From: an uncultured Saccharofermentans sp.
GTDB taxonomy: Bacteria > Bacillota > Clostridia > Saccharofermentanales > Saccharofermentanaceae
Direction of reading: 5' to 3'
Assembly: GCA_905234715.1 (NCBI GenBank)
Contig: CAJOJI010000011.1
Coordinates: forward strand, 1 to 36,121
Length of the DNA stretch: 36,121 bases
The translations under genes were made by a program, and so were the position numbers. Below, in pieces: positions 25,475 through 32,380 of this stretch (within the stretch, counting starts at the first letter, position 1; each line of letters starts with the position of its first letter). The notes below the pieces were generated by a model that searched no databases, had not been told where the DNA came from, and was given only the letters and a program-made list of their open reading frames with translations.

Positions 25475-25573
25475 CTGTTCGGCATTTGTTCTCCTTCCGT
25501 TCGCTGTCTGTTCGGCATTTGTTCGCCTTCCGTTCGCCGTCTGTTCGGCATTTGTTCGGTATAGCCGAACAGA
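25475..25573. repeat. 33-bp tandem repeat rich in TGTTCGGC
   Basis: A unit beginning ctgttcggcatttgttc recurs at 25475, 25508 and 25541, an exact 33-bp period, with the third copy cut short. The end of the array makes a 9-bp inverted repeat (ctgttcggc at 25541-25549, gccgaacag at 25564-25572). Located between the divergent PadR and GH120 genes, in the 523-base gene-free stretch 25291-25813. Confidence 0.8.
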
Positions 25574-25616
25574 TGCAGTAACAAATCCTCATTTTGGGCC
25601 CGATTTTTACGATTTT

Positions 25617-25646
25617 TGTTCGGCATGGCCGAACATTTGCCGAACA
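25617..25646. repeat. Dyad cluster of TGTTCGGC elements
   Basis: TGTTCGGC (25617-25624) and its inverse GCCGAACA (25628-25635) form a 19-bp dyad with spacer ATG, followed at once by another TGCCGAACA (25638-25646). With the tandem array before it, at least seven copies of TGTTCGGC in either orientation lie within about 170 bases. Confidence 0.7.
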
Positions 25647-25652
25647 AGAGAG

Positions 25653-25700
25653 CTCACTTTTCCCCATGGACCTCACTTTACCCACAAGAGTCCTCACTTT
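25653..25700 (+). repeat. Three direct repeats CTCACTTT spaced about two helical turns
   Basis: CTCACTTT, followed by T/A and CCC, occurs at 25653, 25672 and 25693, so the copies are 19 and 21 bases apart and lie on one face of the helix. They are 45-92 bases upstream of the proposed -35 of the GH120 gene, a usual position for an activator. Confidence 0.6.
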
Positions 25701-25744
25701 CCCACACCTCGAAAAGCATTACGACACTTATACCCCATTTTTTA

Positions 25745-25773
25745 TATACAGACTTCCCGCGCGTTGTTATATT
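25745..25773 (+). promoter_or_regulatory. Candidate promoter of the GH120 gene
   Basis: TATACA (25745-25750), 17 bases, TATATT (25768-25773) with a TGT extended -10. It lies 40 bases before the ATG at 25814 in an AT-rich tract. Confidence 0.5.
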
Positions 25774-25813
25774 AAATTCATATTCAAAATTCCCATCGAA
25801 AAGAGGTACTGCC

Positions 25814-27811
25814 ATGGACATTTATGTAGACATCAAAGCCCTTAACAACTCAGGCGACGGCTCACAGGGAAATCCTTTCGGAACAATTACCGAAGCGGCG
25901 CAGATCGCACAGCCCGGCGATACTGTCCATGTGGCACCCGGCGTATACAGAGAATACGTTTCGCCCAAGAACGGCGGTACCGAAGACGCGCGCATCACAT
26001 ACGTGAGCGACGAGCCTCTTGGCGCAACTATCACGGGCGCTGAAAGGATCACAAACTGGGAGCAGTACCAAGGTGACATCTGGAAAGCAACTGTCGACAA
26101 TTCAATGTTCGATCCCGAATACAATCCTTATTCAACATACGTTTACGGCGACTGGTATTTTGCCAAGCGCGAAAAGCACGTCGGCTGCGTTTACATCAAC
26201 GACAGAAGACTCTACGAGGCAGCTTCAGTTGAGGAAGTCATCGAAGCAAAGCCATGGCCGCATTCATGGGTACCCGAGGAAGCATCCTACAAGTGGTACG
26301 CTGAAGTTAACGGCGACAAGACAACCATCTACGCTAACTTCTCAGGAATGAACCCCAACGAGGAGATGGCCGAGATCAACGTAAGAAGAATGTGCTTCTT
26401 CCCCAAAGAAACCGGCAGAAACTACATCACCGTAAGAGGCTTTAAGATCTGCAAGGCAGCTACCAACTGGGCTCCTCCGGCAGCATGGCAGGAAGGCATG
26501 ATCGGACCTCACTGGTCAAAGGGCTGGATCATTGAAGACAACGAAGTCTATTTCGCAAAGTGCTCAGGCATCGGCCTCGGCAAATACTTGGATCCTGAGA
26601 ATAACCACTACTTCACATACAAGAAGCTCAAGAGCCCCACACAGATGGAGCGTGACGCAGTATGCCGCGGCCAGTACCACGGCTGGCTCAAAGAGAACAT
26701 CGGAAGCCACATCGTAAGAAGAAACAACATCCACCACTGCGAGCAGGGCGGCATCATAGGCCGTATGGGCGCAGTATTCTCAGTAATCGAAGACAACCAC
26801 ATCCATCATATCAACAACATGATGGAACTCGGAGGCGCTGAAGTTGCAGGTATCAAGCTCCACGCAGCGATCGACGTCGTAATGAGAAGAAACCACATCC
26901 ACCATTCCACAATGGGCATCTGGACAGACTGGGAAGCACAGGGAACAAGAATTACTCAGAACCTCCTGCACGACAACCAGCGTCCTGAATTCGCAACTCC
27001 TCTGGACGGCGCAATGGGCAGCGAGGATATTTTCGTTGAGGTAGGCCACGGCCCTACTCTCATCGACAACAACATTCTCCTTTCAGACGCATCTCTCCGT
27101 ATCGCAACACAGGGTGTCGCAATGGTCCACAACTTGATCTGCGGCGCATTCACATCCGTAGGTGCAGGTACAGACTGGCGCTATACGCCTTACCACTTCC
27201 CGCACAGAACTGAAGTCATGGGCTTCATGACGATCCTCCACGGCGACGACAGATTCTATAACAACATCTTCTTCCAGAGACAGACCAAGGCGTCTCTCGT
27301 ATCCAGATTCCCGAGCGGAAGGATCGAAGAGGAAGAAAGAGTCGTTGGCACACACGTCTGGGACCACTACCCGATCTACGAAGACTGGATCAAGCAGTTT
27401 GATCTTGAGAGCGAGACACCCGACATGATGAAGATCGCTCATGCTCACTTCGACAAGCTCCCTGTCTGGATCGACGGCAACGCTTACTTAGGCGGTGCTC
27501 TCCACTTCTGCAAGGAGCAGAACTTCCTCTTTGACGACAAGACAGACGTTTACGTAAACATCATCGAAGACGGCGACGAAGTATTCCTTGATACCAACCT
27601 CGCTGATGCCATCGGCAGCTACACTGCTCAGCCTATCGAGACAGAAACACTGGGCAGAGTATTCGAACCCAACCAGCGCTTCGAAGATGCAGACGGCAAC
27701 GATATCATCTTCGACACAGACTACTTTGGAAATAAGCGTACAGCCACAATTCCCGGTCCGTTCGCTTCACTCGACCTCAAGGATAAGAACGTGGTTCTTC
27801 CCACGATGTAA
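25814..27811 (+). CDS. GH120-family beta-xylosidase (665 aa)
   Basis: A right-handed beta-helix enzyme that removes xylose from xylo-oligosaccharides. The protein tracks the GH120 family (type: Thermoanaerobacterium XylC) through most of its length: GDWYFAKREKHVG, VEIN-type EINVRRMCFFPKETGRNYI, GPHWSKGWIIEDNEVY, AGIKLHAAIDVV. The catalytic pair is recognisable: Asp372 in TDWEAQGTR (nucleophile in XylC) and Glu409 in FVEVGHGP (acid/base). Compared with XylC the stretch between them is about 14 residues longer. The ATG at 25814 has AAGAGGT before it; earlier in-frame codons lie in the repeat-rich leader. No signal peptide, so it acts in the cytoplasm on imported oligosaccharides. Usually classed as beta-xylosidase; other activities are possible. 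Confidence 0.88.
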   Translation: MDIYVDIKALNNSGDGSQGNPFGTITEAAQIAQPGDTVHVAPGVYREYVSPKNGGTEDARITYVSDEPLGATITGAERITNWEQYQGDIWKATVDNSMFDPEYNPYSTYVYGDWYFAKREKHVGCVYINDRRLYEAASVEEVIEAKPWPHSWVPEEASYKWYAEVNGDKTTIYANFSGMNPNEEMAEINVRRMCFFPKETGRNYITVRGFKICKAATNWAPPAAWQEGMIGPHWSKGWIIEDNEVYFAKCSGIGLGKYLDPENNHYFTYKKLKSPTQMERDAVCRGQYHGWLKENIGSHIVRRNNIHHCEQGGIIGRMGAVFSVIEDNHIHHINNMMELGGAEVAGIKLHAAIDVVMRRNHIHHSTMGIWTDWEAQGTRITQNLLHDNQRPEFATPLDGAMGSEDIFVEVGHGPTLIDNNILLSDASLRIATQGVAMVHNLICGAFTSVGAGTDWRYTPYHFPHRTEVMGFMTILHGDDRFYNNIFFQRQTKASLVSRFPSGRIEEEERVVGTHVWDHYPIYEDWIKQFDLESETPDMMKIAHAHFDKLPVWIDGNAYLGGALHFCKEQNFLFDDKTDVYVNIIEDGDEVFLDTNLADAIGSYTAQPIETETLGRVFEPNQRFEDADGNDIIFDTDYFGNKRTATIPGPFASLDLKDKNVVLPTM

Positions 27812-27902
27812 CCCTTGGATTAATAAAATCATCAGTAAGCACGAAAAAGCAGGTCGGTCGTTTGTTGTTTTTTGATAGATTAATCGGGAGTCGGAGGAAA
27901 TT

Positions 27903-28418
27903 ATGTTAAGACTCAGACAGTATAAGGAAGCTGATGCTGAGACGATTGCACAGTGGATACAGGACAAAGATACCTTTATGAAATGGGGCGGAGAACTCTT
28001 CGGTGAGTTTCCGATTAATGGAAACATCATAGCCGATGTATATAAGAACAAGAATGGCCTTTGCATGGAAAAGGATAATTTCTATCCCTGGATCGCCTTT
28101 GATGAAGACGGTGTCGTCGGACACTTTATCATGAGATATCTTAACGGTGATAATAAGACGCTTAGGTTCGGCTGGGTCATCGTTGACGGAAATATACGCG
28201 GAAAAGGCTATGGTACGGAGATGCTCCGTCTGGGAATGAAATATGCCTTTGAGATCCTTGGAGTAGAAAAGATCACGATCGGTGTTTTTGAGAATAATAG
28301 CCGTGCACATGCATGTTATAAGAGAGTCGGATTCCATGATACGGAGATTGTAAAAAAAGATCCATGGAATGTAGTTGAGATGGAAATACTGAAGGAAGAA
28401 TATCTATCTGCTAATTGA
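27903..28418 (+). CDS. GNAT-family N-acetyltransferase (171 aa)
   Basis: Transfers an acetyl group from acetyl-CoA to an amine. The full GNAT fold length is present, with the acyl-CoA-binding motif NIRGKGYGTEMLRLG (R/Q-x-x-G-x-G) and the following helix, and a C-terminal NNSRAHACYKRVGF, typical of the RimJ/ribosomal-protein acetyltransferase subgroup (DUF of the type that begins MLRLRQYKEADAETIAQWI). Substrate unknown. GGAGGAAATT precedes the ATG. It is 91 bases after the GH120 gene and 53 before the hydrolase, all in one direction. Confidence 0.9.
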   Translation: MLRLRQYKEADAETIAQWIQDKDTFMKWGGELFGEFPINGNIIADVYKNKNGLCMEKDNFYPWIAFDEDGVVGHFIMRYLNGDNKTLRFGWVIVDGNIRGKGYGTEMLRLGMKYAFEILGVEKITIGVFENNSRAHACYKRVGFHDTEIVKKDPWNVVEMEILKEEYLSAN

Positions 28419-28471
28419 CTTTGGTTTAACGGGAAACTTATCAGTGCAGATAACAAACAGGATAATGAAAT

Positions 28472-29479
28472 ATGATGACAGTAATAACTATGGATAAAGA
28501 ATTCAGAGGAAATGCATACATAATCAAATACGGGAATGTACTGCTTAATTACAGTGGCGGATTTGCAGATCTGACAAATGAGATCCCGAATACGATCGAT
28601 ACAAGATTTGCATCTGCATCAATGAGCAAGACCTTTGTTGCTGTAGGTATCCTTCAGCTGATCGAAGCAGGGAAGCTGGGATTCGAAGATGCTATCGGCT
28701 CGATCCTGGATTTTGATCTGAAACAGATCGATCCTAACGTTACAGTGAGACAGCTTTTGAATCACACTTCCGGTGTTCCGGATTATTATGATGAATCGGT
28801 TATGGATGATTATGAGGCGTTGTGGACTGATTATCCCAATTACAGGATCAGGCATAACCATGATATGCTGCCTTTGTTTATTGATAAGCCGATGATGTAT
28901 GGCAGGGGTGAGAGGTTTCAGTACAATAATTCCGGGTATGTATTGCTCGCGATGATCATCGAAAAGATCACCGGCACGGAATTTGACGTTTATCTTAAGC
29001 AGAATGTTTTCGACAGGTGTGGCATGAGCAATACAGGATATTATTCCTTCGACAAACTGCCTGCAAAATGTGCGAACAGCTATATCTACTGTCCTGATAC
29101 AGATGATTACCGTACCAATATTTACTCTGTCGGTTCAAGGGGTACCGGTGACGGCGGCGCGTTTGTTACTGTAGGAGATATTGTGAAGTTCTGGAACGGA
29201 CTTCTTGAGCACAAGCTCCTTTCAGAGGAGATAGTGACGCAGATGTTTTCCAAACAGAGCGGAGACGGGAAAGATCCAGAAGAAGGATATTACGGGTTTG
29301 GCGTCTGGCTCATTGATAATCCCAAAGGGCAGGACTATGTGTATATGCAGGGATGTGATGATGGAATAAGCGCCATCTCCGAATATAATCCCAACAATGG
29401 AATGATAACGGTTATGCTCAGCAACTATGGCGATAATGTATGGGCGAGGATGAGAAAGATACGGGAAGAGATGTATTAA
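28472..29479 (+). CDS. Class C beta-lactamase-fold serine hydrolase (335 aa)
   Basis: A penicillin-binding/beta-lactamase-like hydrolase. Ser50-x-x-Lys53 (SMSK) is the nucleophile motif, Y151-N-N is the second, and the third is a GDGGAF segment in place of KTG, as common in the serine hydrolase branch of this family. HTSGVPDYY and GRGERFQYNNSGYVLL are also family hallmarks. No signal peptide or membrane anchor is seen, so it acts inside the cell, more like an esterase or D-aminopeptidase than an antibiotic-resistance enzyme. The start is uncertain by a few codons (MM or M7); only a weak AGGA lies upstream. It probably shares a transcript with the small gene that follows. Confidence 0.88.
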   Translation: MMTVITMDKEFRGNAYIIKYGNVLLNYSGGFADLTNEIPNTIDTRFASASMSKTFVAVGILQLIEAGKLGFEDAIGSILDFDLKQIDPNVTVRQLLNHTSGVPDYYDESVMDDYEALWTDYPNYRIRHNHDMLPLFIDKPMMYGRGERFQYNNSGYVLLAMIIEKITGTEFDVYLKQNVFDRCGMSNTGYYSFDKLPAKCANSYIYCPDTDDYRTNIYSVGSRGTGDGGAFVTVGDIVKFWNGLLEHKLLSEEIVTQMFSKQSGDGKDPEEGYYGFGVWLIDNPKGQDYVYMQGCDDGISAISEYNPNNGMITVMLSNYGDNVWARMRKIREEMY

Positions 29480-29515
29480 TCAGCAGTAATGTCAACTAAA
29501 AGAGGGAGGACGAAT

Positions 29516-29767
29516 TTGAAAGTTTATAAAGAACCTTCTTGGCAACTTGAAACGACCGGTGTGGATGGGAATGCCACGCTGTTTGGAGTAAACATTTTTG
29601 ATTATGAATGGAGCAACATAGGAAAGAAGGCAAGGATAGTAAGTCCTTTGGATGGTTCCATCGATCTTCTTCCTATATATTCCGTTCTTATTGATGACAA
29701 GGAACACCAGTTTGTTTGCGAAGAGCAGAGCAACTGCGTTTACAATTTCTTTGTCTATAAGTATTAA
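29516..29767 (+). CDS. Small hypothetical protein with TTG start (83 aa)
   Basis: I do not recognise a family. The TTG at 29516 is chosen over an earlier ATG because GGGAGG stands a proper distance before it; the earlier start would place that site inside the gene. The product is mixed alpha/beta, with two cysteines (QFVCEEQSNCVYNFF) and a PLDGSIDLLPIY segment, and ends KY. It is cytoplasmic, 36 bases after the serine hydrolase and before an intrinsic terminator, so it ends that transcript. Function unknown. Confidence 0.6.
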   Translation: MKVYKEPSWQLETTGVDGNATLFGVNIFDYEWSNIGKKARIVSPLDGSIDLLPIYSVLIDDKEHQFVCEEQSNCVYNFFVYKY

Positions 29768-29801
29768 TATTTGGTCGGGTTGATCAGGAATTAAACGAAC
29801 T

Positions 29802-29830
29802 AAGGATCTGGAGAAATTCAGATCCTTTTT
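29802..29830 (+). terminator. Intrinsic terminator after the 83-aa gene
   Basis: Arms aaggatctg (29802-29810) and cagatcctt (29819-29827), 9 bp, loop of 8, followed by TTT. Confidence 0.8.
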
Positions 29831-29894
29831 AATATTCTTCAACATTAAACCCGATATCTGTTACTTAATCAACGAAACGGCCCGACATTACTGA

Positions 29895-29923
29895 TTGGAT
29901 TGCCTTCTGTCCTTATGGATAAT
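29895..29923 (+). promoter_or_regulatory. Candidate promoter of the double-glycine peptide gene
   Basis: TTGGAT (29895-29900), 17 bases, GATAAT (29918-29923), with a start region about 35 bases before the ribosome binding site. It follows directly after a terminator, so the peptide gene would be its own unit. Confidence 0.5.
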
Positions 29924-29964
29924 AAAGCCATAAAACAAAACATTATCAAAAGGAGGACAGAACA

Positions 29965-30237
29965 ATGATAAACACAGATATGAGAGAAATAAACATTGCG
30001 GAACTCAGCAGCGTATCCGGCGGATATCTCTACACGGAAGACTATTGGATCTATGTTTTAAGAGACCGTGACGGAGAAATCTTAGGTGTTATAGACAATA
30101 TAGACGGTTCCGTCAAAGGCAAGAAATTGGAACGGCTTCTGAAAGATCCTATGTTCCGTGGCGCATCACATACATGGATAACATTAGACGAATACATTGA
30201 TCTGTACCGTCCTGAACTTAAGGGAAAAACAGCGTAA
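29965..30237 (+). CDS. Peptide with double-glycine leader (90 aa)
   Basis: The first 20 residues end in SGG and fit the double-glycine leader rule closely: hydrophobic Val at -4, Leu at -7, Ile at -12, Glu at -8, with Gly at -1 and -2 (ELSSVSGG). Such leaders are removed and the peptide exported by peptidase-containing ABC transporters. The remaining ~70 residues are charged and contain no cysteine; they have no Gly-rich membrane-active stretch, so this is not a typical class II bacteriocin core. AAGGAGGACAG precedes the ATG at the right distance. No transporter or immunity gene is beside it; an insertion sequence begins 114 bases downstream. Product could be a signalling or antimicrobial peptide. 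Confidence 0.65.
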   Translation: MINTDMREINIAELSSVSGGYLYTEDYWIYVLRDRDGEILGVIDNIDGSVKGKKLERLLKDPMFRGASHTWITLDEYIDLYRPELKGKTA

Positions 30238-30283
30238 ATCGGCAAGGTTTGATACGGATCAAGTTTACCCGGCAACCTGATTA

Positions 30284-30316
30284 AGGGGCTGTCTCAAAAC
30301 AAAAGAGATAGCCTCT
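30284..30316 (+). terminator. Hairpin downstream of the peptide gene, probable terminator
   Basis: A 12-bp stem (aggggctgtctc with gagatagcctct, two wobble pairs) with a 9-base loop lies 47 bases after the peptide stop. The tail ATCTTATT is weak. The arm resembles those of other terminators in the window. Confidence 0.6.
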
Positions 30317-30350
30317 ATCTTATTGCAAAAGAAAACGGGTCCCGAATGTG

Positions 30351-30374
30351 TGAAGTGAACCCCTGAAGTTGGAC
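30351..30374 (+). repeat. Left terminal inverted repeat of the IS
   Basis: Begins TGAAGTGAACCCCTGAAG and pairs with the right end (31816-31839) with a single T/C difference. Confidence 0.85.
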
Positions 30375-30377
30375 GAT

Positions 30378-31796
30378 TTAAAATGAGTATAAGGACTGAT
30401 TCCTTGCCTGGCAAGGAGTCAGTCCTTTCAGTTTGACCTGAATTCGCTCGTTGTTGTAGTAATCAATATATTCTTCCATAGCTTTTTGTAACTGTTCTAA
30501 TGTCTTGAACTCATACTCATGTCCATAAAACATCTCATTCTTCATCTTTCCGAAGAAGTTCTCCATAGGGCTGTTATCTAAGCAGTTTCCTTTGCGCGAC
30601 ATGGATTGTGTTATTCCTCGTTCTTTTAATGCTTTGTGGTATTGTGCCATTTGGTATTGCCATCCTTGGTCTGAATGGAAGATTAGGTTGTTAAGATCTG
30701 CAAATTTGTCGAATGCCTTATTTAACATGTCAATTGTCTGCATAAAGCCTGGACTTTTTGAAATGCTATAAGAAACAATTTCCCTGTTATGCATATCCAG
30801 AATAGGTGATAAATAGAGCTTGCCGGCTGCTATATGGAATTCTGAAACATCAGTTGTCCATTTCTCGTTGACATCTGTTGTGCTGAAATCTCTTATGTAT
30901 TCTGTTCTGTGTTTCTTGGTATCTACTCTCTTGTACAGGAGTATGTTATCTACTGTTCCGTTGAAATCGCCTTTATAGGACTTGTATTTGGCTTTGGGCG
31001 TGATGCCATATAACTTTAGCTTCGACATAAGCCTCTTTACAGTCTTATGGTTTACCGTCCAACCGTCCTTCTTTAGCTGTAAGGTGATCCTTCGATAGCC
31101 ATAACGCTTATGGTTATCTGTATAGATGGTGGTTATGGCATCCATAAGTTCCGAATTCTTAGCATCCGGATCTATTCGGTTCTTCCAATAGTAGTAATCC
31201 GATCTGGGAAGACTCGGCAGCGAATCGTTTGAGTTAATGGTTTCAAGAATAAAATCCAACGAACACTTTAATTCTTGCCTTAACTCAGTCACTGCCTCGG
31301 TCAGTTGTTCTTTTTCTTGTTTTCTTCCCCGTGAGTTAAGGCATACAATTTTTTTAAGTATTCGGCTTCTACGGTCTTCTTCAACAGCTGTTCGCGAAGG
31401 AGTTCGTTCTCCTTCTCCAGCTCTTCGACTGTCTTCTTTTTCTTTGCCACGGGTTGAAGGCCTGCCTTTCTGCTTAGTAACGACATTATACCCGTTCTCA
31501 ATATAAGATTTAATCCATTGCCTCAATATACTATCTGTTGGCAATCCTATGTCTATGGCAACGGAATTAATATATTCTCCATCGGATAACACACGGTTAA
31601 TTGCGGTTAATTTTAATTCTGGAGAATAGTCTATATATTTATGTCTGATAGCATCTAAGCCATGCTTATCTATTAATTTGCAAAAATAACGGATTCTTTC
31701 ACGGTGAATACCATATATTTTTGAAAGGATTCTGCATCCATAACCTTCACAATGCTTCTCGTAAATCTCCTTTTTTAGTTCAAAACTGTATTTCAT
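30378..31796 (-). pseudogene. IS3 transposase (orfA/orfB), zipper region out of frame
   Basis: The open frame joins the orfA helix-turn-helix (MKYSFELKKEIYEKHCEGYG, then GYNVVTKQKGRP) with the orfB integrase core: Asp316 in WTTDVSEF, Asp376 in FHSDQGW, Glu412 in NSPMENFF (DD35E, counted from the ATG at 31796). The start at 31796 is inside the element; a longer version would begin in the terminal repeat. Between the two, about 55-60 residues are nonsense. The real leucine zipper of orfA (TVEELEKENELLREQL, YLKKLYAL) is in another frame, which closes at 31301. A shift out of orfA near 31440-31455 is needed, and a run of A7 at 31349-31355 (minus strand) fits the usual -1 slippage into orfB. One lost or gained base has thus put orfA and orfB into one open frame. 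The product likely lacks a proper oligomerisation helix. Confidence 0.75.
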
Positions 31797-31803
31797 ATAA
31801 AGA

Positions 31804-31830
31804 CCCCCGAAGTTTGTCCAACTTCGGGGG
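31804..31830 (-). other. Stem-loop in the IS leader before orfA
   Basis: An 11-bp stem (cccccgaagtt, 5-base loop, aacttcggggg) lies between the terminal repeat and the orfA start and is followed on the minus strand by TCTTTAT. Such hairpins in other IS elements limit transposase expression from outside transcription. Confidence 0.6.
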
Positions 31831-31839
31831 TTCACTTCA
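31816..31839 (-). repeat. Right terminal inverted repeat of the IS
   Basis: Read inward it begins TGAAGTGAACCCCCGAAG. The outer 13 bases also form a palindrome with flanking DNA. Confidence 0.85.
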
Positions 31840-31861
31840 GTGAAGTGAACCCCTTTATTAT

Positions 31862-32380
31862 TTACATTCCCTTCTTGGGATATATTCCTTTCTCGCGTTT
31901 CTTCGCTTCAACGACGCAAGATACAAGCAGGAGGCTCGCCAGAGCAAACACGACGGTGCCTATCAGGAATACGTAGTACACTGTGCCGAGAGGCGTATGG
32001 AATTTGACGCTGCTCATTTCCGAGAAGAACTTGCCGTCAGCACTGCGGTAGACATCGATCTTGTTGCCCATGATGTACGCTGTCTTGTAGCTTCCGATCT
32101 TGCCGCTGTTTACGTCTTCGATCTCATACACGCTGCCGTTGTAGGTGATGTACACATGGTCGTGCTTCGTGCCGTCGTGGACGCCGTAGATGCTGACTGA
32201 TACTTTCTCGCTTGCAACATGCTGGTTGCGTACTGCGATCCACAGTACGACTGTCGTAAGCAGAAATACGCCGAGCAGTATGCATGAGACTATGCTTAAA
32301 GTTTTGTATGTTTTCTTATTACGGATATAAGGATCGTTCGGATTGATCCTTACCTGATTAACCTGATTATTGCTGCTCAT
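31862..32380 (-). CDS. Two-helix membrane protein with extracytoplasmic loop (172 aa)
   Basis: I do not recognise a family. It has a cytoplasmic N-terminus (SSNNQVNQVRINPNDPYI), a helix at about 27-50, an outside segment of ~80 residues (small beta domain with GKIGSYKTAYIMGNKIDVYR), a second helix at about 133-155 and a basic tail. The layout resembles DUF3592-type membrane proteins, which hold a similar small external domain between two helices. The start overlaps the end of the AI-2E transporter gene by 14 bases, so it is translated from the same transcript. The IS lies 22 bases downstream of its stop. Confidence 0.65.
   Translation of the reverse strand: MSSNNQVNQVRINPNDPYIRNKKTYKTLSIVSCILLGVFLLTTVVLWIAVRNQHVASEKVSVSIYGVHDGTKHDHVYITYNGSVYEIEDVNSGKIGSYKTAYIMGNKIDVYRSADGKFFSEMSSVKFHTPLGTVYYVFLIGTVVFALASLLLVSCVVEAKKREKGIYPKKGM

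Larger units (their letters stand above)
30351..31839 (-). mobile_element. IS3-family insertion sequence (1489 bp)
   Basis: Ends are imperfect 24-bp inverted repeats (30351-30374 and 31816-31839, one mismatch) opening with TG and closing with CA as in IS3. A 3-bp direct repeat GTG flanks both sides (30348-30350, 31840-31842), consistent with a target duplication. It contains one transposase region with an IS3-type DD(35)E core. A hairpin near the right end precedes the coding region. Confidence 0.9.

Noticed and set aside
25475..25573. CRISPR array
   Set aside because: The repeat has no distinct unique spacers, the period of 33 bp is a full tandem copy, and no cas gene is present.
25294..25697. 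Minus-strand open frames of 117 and 118 residues with an 11-residue repeat (PNRRRTEGEQM type)
   Set aside because: They arise from the 33-bp tandem repeat, have no ribosome binding site, overlap the PadR promoter and lack a plausible composition.
25616..25813. N-terminal extension of the GH120 frame to 25616
   Set aside because: It would cross the promoter and repeats; the ATG at 25814 has a ribosome binding site and matches the N-terminus of the family.
28472..29479. Antibiotic-resistance beta-lactamase
   Set aside because: No signal peptide and no KTG triad; the sequence fits the general serine hydrolase branch better.
31301..31501. Independent 66-residue gene inside the IS
   Set aside because: It is the leucine-zipper end of orfA seen in its own frame, not a separate gene.
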